Part shown: piece by piece, positions 58,089-64,000 of the stretch
Position numbering within the stretch: position 1 is the first letter of the stretch
Layout of the letters: each line of letters starts with the position of its first letter
Assembly (NCBI GenBank): GCA_021773075.1
Contig: JAJFKT010000026.1
Location: forward strand, 620,356-684,355
Length of the DNA: 64,000 nucleotides
Direction of reading: 5' to 3'
Source of the DNA: Woeseiaceae bacterium
GTDB taxonomy: Bacteria; Pseudomonadota; Gammaproteobacteria; Steroidobacterales; Woeseiaceae
Position numbers and translations under genes: made by a program
Notes under the pieces: model-generated
What the model saw: only the letters and a program-made list of their open reading frames with translations
What the model was told of the DNA's origin: nothing
Databases searched by the model: none

Positions 58089-59567
58089 ATGTCGCGATTC
58101 TCAAACTCTGTTCTTTTGCTTGGTCTGGTATTCGGACTGCAGTCAGCAGCGAATTCCGCACCGCAGGCAGAGCCCGGCGATGCCGGCTTACGCCACGACA
58201 TTCAGGTGTTGGCAGACTACGGTGCCATTAGCGGTCCTGTGACAACCTGGCCGTTGTCGTGGGACGCGCTGTTATCTGATCTGGAAAAGATCAAGCTTGA
58301 TGACCTTGTATTGCCCAATGCGGTCATTCCAACTTTCGAGCGCGTCTTGGCGAGGGCACGTTGGGAGACCGAACGAGGCGAATACGCGTTGGAAGTTGGT
58401 GTGTCGGGCGCAGAGAAGCCGACACAAATTCGCGGCTTCTCCAATTCACCGCGTGAGCGCGGCGAAATTGCAGCGGCTTATTCGTGGTTCAGCAAGCACC
58501 TTTCGATAGACCTGAATTTGTCCGCTGTTGATAAACCCAGCGACGGCGAGGATGCACGCGCTGACGGCAGCCAGATCGGGGTAGACCTTGGCAACTGGTC
58601 GATCGCAGCCAGCACCATGGATCGCTGGTGGGGACCAGGCTGGGACGGCAGTCTTATTTTGTCGAACAACGCGAGACCGATACCTGCGCTTACCATTGGC
58701 CGTAACCAGACCAATGAATTCGAATCGAAATGGCTCAGCTGGATCGGGCCATGGGATATGAATGTAATTTTTGGGCAGCTCGAAAAAGAAGGCGTTGTAC
58801 CGAATGCGCAGTTTTTTGGAATGCGCATTGGATTTCGTCCGTTTCAGTCGCTCGAAATAGGTCTTTCGCGAACGGCGCAGTGGTGTGGGGACGGTCGGCC
58901 ATGTGGATTCGATACGTTTACCGACCTGATCTTCGGTAAAGACAATATCGGCGACGCTGGTACTGACGCTGACAATGAACCGGGAAATCAAATGGCGGGT
59001 GTCGACGCACGCTGGACCACTTTTTGGTTCGGAACACCCGTGTCTTTGTACGGACAAATGATCGGCGAAGACGAGGCCGGCGGTTTTCCGAGTCGTTACC
59101 TTGGGCAATTCGGAATTGAAGGTAGTGCCATCACGCGTGGTCAGAATTCATACCGATGGTTTGCGGAGGTCGCGGGCACGAGTTGCGATGTTGTTAAGAG
59201 CACTGTTCTCTACGGTTGTGCCTACCGACAAAGAATTTATCGCTCATACACCTATGAAGGTCGCATTATCGGCCACGGTCTGGACAACGATGCGCTGGTC
59301 TACAGTGTCGGTGCGGTGGTGGTCAGCGAAGCTGGAAATTCCTGGCAGGTGCTTGGGCGGTTTGGCGACCTGAATCGCGTCGGGTCGGATCCCGATCACT
59401 CGGTAGCATTGGTGCCACAAGAGTTGGCGAGTTTAGACATCAAGTATTCGCGCAACAGCAGAATTGGCCGGTTCGATATTGGGGTCGGGTTTGAGCGTCG
59501 CGAAATCTTGGCCACAAGTGCGAACAAGAACGATACCAGGGGATTTCTGCAATGGACCAGTCGTTAG
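58089..59567 (+). CDS. Capsule assembly Wzi family outer-membrane protein
   Basis: Wzi-type proteins are outer-membrane barrels that help anchor capsule. The 492-residue product has a signal peptide (about 1-24), a helical N-terminal part (LRHDIQVLADYGAISGPVTTWPLSWDAL) and alternating barrel strands to the end. The family motifs WWGPGWDGSLILSNNARP and FESKWLSWIGPW are present. It lies 29 bases after the unknown exported gene. The neighbouring UDP-uronate enzymes supply candidate substrates; no Wza/Wzc is in the window. Confidence 0.9.
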   Translation: MSRFSNSVLLLGLVFGLQSAANSAPQAEPGDAGLRHDIQVLADYGAISGPVTTWPLSWDALLSDLEKIKLDDLVLPNAVIPTFERVLARARWETERGEYALEVGVSGAEKPTQIRGFSNSPRERGEIAAAYSWFSKHLSIDLNLSAVDKPSDGEDARADGSQIGVDLGNWSIAASTMDRWWGPGWDGSLILSNNARPIPALTIGRNQTNEFESKWLSWIGPWDMNVIFGQLEKEGVVPNAQFFGMRIGFRPFQSLEIGLSRTAQWCGDGRPCGFDTFTDLIFGKDNIGDAGTDADNEPGNQMAGVDARWTTFWFGTPVSLYGQMIGEDEAGGFPSRYLGQFGIEGSAITRGQNSYRWFAEVAGTSCDVVKSTVLYGCAYRQRIYRSYTYEGRIIGHGLDNDALVYSVGAVVVSEAGNSWQVLGRFGDLNRVGSDPDHSVALVPQELASLDIKYSRNSRIGRFDIGVGFERREILATSANKNDTRGFLQWTSR

Positions 59568-59582
59568 GTCGACACCAGTATG

Positions 59583-60809
59583 TTACTGGCTGACCAGACG
59601 AAGTTCGACTCGCCGATTCACGGCTCTGCCTTCCGCACTTGAGTTATCGGCGGTCGGCTGAGATTCTCCGTAGCCCCTGTAGGTAAGTCTGTCCTCATTT
59701 ACGCCGTAACGTATGAGGAAAGCATGCACAGTTTTCGCGCGTCGTTCCGACAAACCCTCGTTTGCCGCTGCATCGCCCACGTCATCGGTATGACCGGCAA
59801 CTTCGATCCGGAATTGCGGATGCTTGTTTAGCGTGTCAGCGGCTTCCTGGAGCAAATACTCGGTCCCAATGATCAGTGTGTCCGCGCCGGTATCGAAGCT
59901 GATGCCGGGTAAGCTGATGATATCCCTGATTTCGCAACCTTTGACGTCGGTTCGGACGCCCGGTCGGGTAGACAGACAATCGTCGCGGTGATCGGGTACA
60001 CCGTCTTCGTCCTCATCGTGCTCGCAGCCGTGAGGATCGACTTCGGCGCCCGGCCTGGAGCTGGGACACAGGTCTTTGTCAGTGGTGACGCCATCCATGT
60101 CACTGTCTTGCGGACAGCCATAGCGATCGACCGGAACGCCGATAGGCGTATCCGGGCACTTGTCGATGCGATCGCCTACGCGGTCATAATCACTATCAAT
60201 ATCGGTATCGACATCACGAAATATGGCGGGTGTTTCGGGTTTGGGACGGACCCAGCCGAAGTCATATTGCAGGCCAATCGTCGTAAGCTGGTCCGTCATA
60301 TTGTCAATATCAAACACGAAGCGAGCGCGCTGCTCGACACGGAGCGAATACTTACTTTGACCCATGCGCCACTTGAAGCCGAGTCCGATTGAGGTCGTTG
60401 CGCCACCGTCTCCAGCGCCGCGGACAAACTGCGGTCCGTCATCGGCACTAACACCAAGGTATCCGACTCCGACCAGCAAATAGGGTACAAAGGGGCGGTC
60501 GCGATTCCTGGAAATCAATATATTTCCTGCGACATCAAAGTGTCTTTGGTCGGGAAAACAACTCCCAGGTTCGCAAAAAGCGCTGATGTCAGAATAGCCG
60601 AGCAAACCCTCCAGTGAAATATAGTCATTGATATCCCGGCCCGCGCTAATCTGAATTCCCGAGAGCGAATCGTCGAGAAAGCGGTCAGGATCGTCATCGT
60701 TAAACACGATCGATGTGGCGACATACCAATCATCAGGTTGACTCTGTGCCAATGCCGCGACAGATAGGGCCAGGAAGATTATGGTAAATCGTGTTAGAAA
60801 TTTTGTCAT
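59583..60809 (-). CDS. OmpA family protein with thrombospondin type-3 repeats
   Basis: An outer-membrane protein that also binds peptidoglycan. The 408-residue product has a signal peptide (1-23), an eight-strand-like barrel (about 26-185), Ca-binding type-3 repeats (about 200-285; DSDYDRVGDRIDKCPDTP and DSDMDGVTTDKDLCP) and an OmpA C-terminal domain (about 295-405; AGHTDDVGDAAANEGLSERRA). The gene converges on the Wzi gene (15 bases between stops) and diverges from the usher-like gene. Confidence 0.94.
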   Translation of the reverse strand: MTKFLTRFTIIFLALSVAALAQSQPDDWYVATSIVFNDDDPDRFLDDSLSGIQISAGRDINDYISLEGLLGYSDISAFCEPGSCFPDQRHFDVAGNILISRNRDRPFVPYLLVGVGYLGVSADDGPQFVRGAGDGGATTSIGLGFKWRMGQSKYSLRVEQRARFVFDIDNMTDQLTTIGLQYDFGWVRPKPETPAIFRDVDTDIDSDYDRVGDRIDKCPDTPIGVPVDRYGCPQDSDMDGVTTDKDLCPSSRPGAEVDPHGCEHDEDEDGVPDHRDDCLSTRPGVRTDVKGCEIRDIISLPGISFDTGADTLIIGTEYLLQEAADTLNKHPQFRIEVAGHTDDVGDAAANEGLSERRAKTVHAFLIRYGVNEDRLTYRGYGESQPTADNSSAEGRAVNRRVELRLVSQ

Positions 60810-61060
60810 CGTGCAGTCTCGTCGCGCTCGGTGTCATGGCGGGTCATTGGTTGAGCAGACTAGCAGTTCAGATGCCGACTTTATGTGAAGTAGGTCAATT
60901 TGAGGAGAGCCGCTCCGCATCAGGAATGGCCAGAAATCGTGTATTTGCTGCCATCCCGGCATCGTTAAGCCAAAACGTTAGCTACCTCACACAACGGCAT
61001 GTTCATTTTCCATAAGATTGTCAGGTTGGGCGGTATTTGCGCCCGAGGATTTTACGGTTT

Positions 61061-63118
61061 ATGTGGAAAAACGATGAATCAATGATGGGATTCGGGCTTC
61101 TACCCTCTCTCGCGTGCCTGCTCCTATTTGGCGGCCTGTCTACGGCTGCGGCTGAGCCGTATTCCGAGGAGGCGGACAATTCGACGTTTATCCAGAACGA
61201 GATCGATACCCTCAGTGTTTACCGCGACGTCTACCTGCTGGACAGCGATTCACTGCCGGATGATGGCTACTCTGACGAAAACGAGAATTTGACCGGTCGG
61301 CGGTTTTTCGCGGCTGACGTCGTCGTTTACCAAAATGATACGAGTAGTTTCGGCGATGAGCTTGAACAGGGGCTTCGCATGCGATGGCGCCGCGAAACGA
61401 TGCGCCTGGGCCAGATTGAAGCCGACCTGGTCGTCAGCAACATCGATCGTCAGTTCACTATCGATCAACGCAAAAGCACCGACGCGATGTTCACGTTGCG
61501 GCAGAGTTTCGTGCCAATTTCTGATTCCTGGCTCATGAACAATACAATCGGAAACCACCGTACCGTGACGGACGGTCAGTTGGGTGGTGGCTATCGCGTA
61601 CGGCTGCCCAGTTCACCGTTGCTGGGTGTCACCAGCGAAGTTGGCGATTCCACCCGCAGTGCTCAGTTATTCGCGGGGCGCACCGGGAGCGTAGTCGGCA
61701 TTGCGTTGAACCAGTTTGAAGATGACGGTGGCACCCTGATCGGCGGCTCCTTCAAACAAAGCTTCTCACCCCGGCTCTCCGCTTTCGGCGAAATCGTGTC
61801 TTACAGCGGCAATGATCTCGTACGCGAGCATTCCAGCCTGCTTGCGGCGCTGGGCATCAACAATGAGGCGCAGACGAGTTTCCTCGACCTCAGCTTTCTT
61901 GCTGACGATGACGCGAACTTCGGCGCTTGGGCCGACGCCGAACGCGTTTTGGGTAGCAATACCCGTTTGCGCTACGGCGCCTTCGTTCTGGATGCAGAGC
62001 TGGCGTGGATGGACAAACCCATCGCTAACGATGAATTCGGTGCTTACTTCCGAACCGATACGCAATCCGAGTCGCACTATATATCCGTCGGTTACGATTA
62101 CGTGAAGACCGGAATTGGCTCCAGCGCGTTGGGCAGCTCTGACGTGCACAACCTCTATTTCAACGGCAGTTTCCGACTTACGAGAAATCTGAGCCTGGGT
62201 AGCTCGGGTACGATGGGTATTCGCAGTGTTGATGACATTCAAAACGATGATGACCTTACCTGGCGTCTAAATAATTTCGCTTTCTATCGATCCCCTTTCG
62301 GCACCAGTCGTCTGGAATATTTCTTTGGTGAGATCGACAGAGGGCCAGACCCTGATCTTCGCCGTACGCTTGGATTTCTTGTTAACCACAATTGGCGCAT
62401 GCCGCAAAGCATGCGTCTGTCGACTGAGGTCAGAGTGGAAGAGGAAGAGGGCGATCTGTTCACCGCACTTGAACGTGAAGCGAATGTAAACTTCCGTCTG
62501 GACCTGAGCGACGGGTTGTCCTGGGGCTTGAACGCCAGTTATTTCAGAAATTCCGGCGATCAGAATGCGACCCAAGAAGGACTCAGTGCCAACCTGGATC
62601 TCCTTTGGCATTTCACGCCCAACTGGTCCGCGTCGTTAGTTATGAGTCGAAATGAGGCTCGGTTTGACCCCGCGACCAACGTCCCTTTGCCGACGCCGCT
62701 GGCCGACAGCGAAACGACCGGTAACACCTTTTGGCTAACGGTTGGATACAGAAAATCGGGTGGACAGCGTATACAGGCATTGGGCAACGGCCAGGGTTTC
62801 GGGTCGGCACGCATCCAGGGCGAAGTATTTTTTGACGAGAACGGTGATTTCGTACGTCAGCCAGGCGAAGCGCCCGTAGTGGGTGCAGTCGTTCTCCTGG
62901 ATGGTCGCTACGAGACCAGGACCGATGCGCTGGGCAGGTACCTGTTCGAACCCGTTCGTGCCGGATCTCATTTCGTCAACCTGGTGGTTTCGGAATTGCC
63001 TTTACCGTGGGGTCTTCGTGACGAAACGCCGCAGATGATGGATGTAGGCCTTAGACGATACGGCGAAGTGAACTTCGCCGTCGTACGTCTCGACGAGACC
63101 ATCGCACGGAACTGGTAA
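61061..63118 (+). CDS. Outer-membrane usher-like barrel with C-terminal SdrD/Cna-B-like domain
   Basis: Probably an outer-membrane translocation pore for a chaperone-dependent fibre. The ATG at 61061 gives 685 residues; a TTG at 61037 and ATGs at 61082/61085 are alternatives. A leader (LLPSLACLLLFGGLSTAAA) is followed by about 550 residues of strand-rich sequence (SLDLWYRW-like alternation, repeated GxGxxR turns) and a C-terminal domain GEVFFDENGDFVRQPGEA ... TRTDALGRYLFEPV. It lacks the standard FimD N-terminal motifs. A PapD-like chaperone gene converges on it. Function inferred from context. Confidence 0.75.
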   Translation: MWKNDESMMGFGLLPSLACLLLFGGLSTAAAEPYSEEADNSTFIQNEIDTLSVYRDVYLLDSDSLPDDGYSDENENLTGRRFFAADVVVYQNDTSSFGDELEQGLRMRWRRETMRLGQIEADLVVSNIDRQFTIDQRKSTDAMFTLRQSFVPISDSWLMNNTIGNHRTVTDGQLGGGYRVRLPSSPLLGVTSEVGDSTRSAQLFAGRTGSVVGIALNQFEDDGGTLIGGSFKQSFSPRLSAFGEIVSYSGNDLVREHSSLLAALGINNEAQTSFLDLSFLADDDANFGAWADAERVLGSNTRLRYGAFVLDAELAWMDKPIANDEFGAYFRTDTQSESHYISVGYDYVKTGIGSSALGSSDVHNLYFNGSFRLTRNLSLGSSGTMGIRSVDDIQNDDDLTWRLNNFAFYRSPFGTSRLEYFFGEIDRGPDPDLRRTLGFLVNHNWRMPQSMRLSTEVRVEEEEGDLFTALEREANVNFRLDLSDGLSWGLNASYFRNSGDQNATQEGLSANLDLLWHFTPNWSASLVMSRNEARFDPATNVPLPTPLADSETTGNTFWLTVGYRKSGGQRIQALGNGQGFGSARIQGEVFFDENGDFVRQPGEAPVVGAVVLLDGRYETRTDALGRYLFEPVRAGSHFVNLVVSELPLPWGLRDETPQMMDVGLRRYGEVNFAVVRLDETIARNW

Positions 63119-63129
63119 CCCGGCAGCGA

Positions 63130-63951
63130 CTATCTAAACTGTTCTTCGACTGAAAATCGTTGACCGCCGATTTCGAAGGTGCCCTTCAACTGCAGTGGAA
63201 ATTGCATGGAAACCTTGGCCGCCTGACCATTTTCTGCGGCTTCCGGTACGAGCAGGATCTCCTCACTGTGATTCGGCAAGACAGGGAAGGTCGAAGCAAT
63301 CAATACGAAACGCTCACCCGTTGCATCCGTTGCCGCAATCCGTCCGAAAACCCGGTCAAATGTATTGCCGCTATTGTGCAGCTTGAGCGCGGGCAGTTGC
63401 AGTCCGCCCATTTCACCGCTGCCCAGACCCGCATATTCAATGTTAGCTTTCGCGTCTCCAACGGTCACGTAGACAATGACCGCATAGCGGCCGAGCACTG
63501 GAAAGCGGATGGGTTGATCGCCGCTTGTTGCCGCCACAACCGGAGTCGCGGGCTCGATGAGCAAGGCGAATTTGCACAGCCCAATCGGCGCATCCTCGGG
63601 AATATGGATTTCAAAGCGATAGCGCTTTTGACCGTTGGGCCGAATCGTAAGGCCGCGCCTTTCGAGCTTGACCCAGGGGCGGCAACTTCCCTCGACGAGA
63701 TCATCTTCGATGTATTCCAGACCCTGGGTATCGGTGATATTCCAGTCCGCGGTCCTCAGTGAATAGGCGGCACTCTTGTCACCCGCATTCATAATCATCA
63801 ATGTGTCGCGGATAACATCGCCGGGTTTTGCCCGTAGTTCGAATTTGGACGGCGCGATACCTGCGCTAAATCCCTGAGCAACGGCAGTGCCCGACAAAAT
63901 CGTCAGCACAACAGCCGCCAGTCCGGCGTTAATTGATAACTTCAAGTTCAT
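63130..63951 (-). CDS. Periplasmic PapD-like pilus chaperone
   Basis: Donor-strand chaperone for a surface fibre. The ATG at 63951 gives 273 residues; a TTG start 12 bases upstream is also open. Signal peptide (about 1-26, GTAVAQG), then an immunoglobulin-like fold: FSAGIAPSKFELRAKPGD, MIMNAGDKSAAYSL, and the C-terminal second domain (RVFGRIAATDATG ... FEIGGQRFSVEEQFR). This is the atypical, longer chaperone class, not FimC. Its start overlaps the stop of the gene upstream by 23 bases. Confidence 0.83.
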   Translation of the reverse strand: MNLKLSINAGLAAVVLTILSGTAVAQGFSAGIAPSKFELRAKPGDVIRDTLMIMNAGDKSAAYSLRTADWNITDTQGLEYIEDDLVEGSCRPWVKLERRGLTIRPNGQKRYRFEIHIPEDAPIGLCKFALLIEPATPVVAATSGDQPIRFPVLGRYAVIVYVTVGDAKANIEYAGLGSGEMGGLQLPALKLHNSGNTFDRVFGRIAATDATGERFVLIASTFPVLPNHSEEILLVPEAAENGQAAKVSMQFPLQLKGTFEIGGQRFSVEEQFR

Positions 63952-64000
63952 AAGTAAGCTCAAAACTGAATGAATCGGCGGCGCCCGCGCTTGCAGCGGT
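63929..64000 (-). CDS. C-terminal end of a probable secreted fibre protein (5' truncated by window edge)
   Basis: A minus-strand frame is open from the window edge to TAA at 63929-63931, encoding 23 residues ending DSFSFELTYELEVIN. The alternating hydrophobic pattern is that of a final beta strand, as in pilus subunits. It overlaps the chaperone start by 23 bases, consistent with coupled translation. The short length makes the call tentative. Confidence 0.5.
   Translation of the reverse strand, partial: TAASAGAADSFSFELTYELEVIN

Noticed and set aside
60884-60899. CRP-like site (TGTGA-N6-TCAAT) before the usher-like gene
   Set aside because: Only one half-site is good; expected by chance at this scale.
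60791-61015. 74-residue plus-strand frame starting in the OmpA gene
   Set aside because: It begins antisense to the OmpA signal peptide, with no ribosome site or motif.

Overview
The window reads as chromosomal DNA of a gammaproteobacterium. Two gene orders typical of that class are present: prmB-aroC-asd-fimV-truA-accD-folC-SPOR-cvpA-purF, and tig-clpP-clpX-lon-(alr)-hupB-tRNA-ppiD. Single-copy genes such as miaE, lpxH, nhaB, epmA, mltD and rnhA/dnaQ fit the same class. Moderate GC, many GTG/TTG starts and a secreted-protease/surface locus would suit a marine lineage such as Woeseiaceae, but that placement is only an inference. No insertion sequence, CRISPR array or prophage was seen.

Region 1 (1-24 kb) is a housekeeping backbone. 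It begins with a partial gene, a second FimV-like LysM protein and a degenerate FimX-like c-di-GMP protein, which suggests type IV pilus/polarity control; a perfect CRP/Vfr-type palindrome lies upstream of the FimV-like gene. EF-P and its lysine ligase EpmA follow, with free-Met-sulfoxide reductase, Psd and a SCO/PCuAC copper-delivery pair. The long forward operon prmB to purF comes next, then a pseudo-receiver Ser/Thr kinase overlapping miaE, and lpxH with a periplasmic cyclophilin.

Region 2 (24-29 kb) holds a Pro-Arg-His-Lys tRNA cluster with a near-consensus promoter, a group II PLP decarboxylase, two small c-type cytochromes, pdxH (maker of PLP), a DoxX protein and tRNA-Leu.

Region 3 (28.6-46.6 kb) is the protein quality-control block (trigger factor, ClpXP, Lon with a sigma32-like promoter, HU, PpiD) with alr inserted after lon. 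It continues with a DAACS symporter, fabI flanked by two long inverted repeats, mltD, a YafS-like methyltransferase, rnhA, dnaQ and nhaB.

Region 4 (46.7-64 kb) is a cell-surface region. Two nucleotide-sugar enzymes and a short Pgi are followed by a divergent pair of subtilisin-like (S8) proteases. One of them is an unusual fusion of a TonB-receptor plug domain to an S8 protease. The other heads a run with an M48 metalloprotease, an unrecognised exported protein and a Wzi-like outer-membrane protein. An OmpA-type protein, an outer-membrane usher-like barrel and a PapD-like chaperone close the window. The protease/Wzi locus (50.6-59.6 kb) is the best candidate for an undescribed system: secreted and outer-membrane proteolysis linked to surface polysaccharide.
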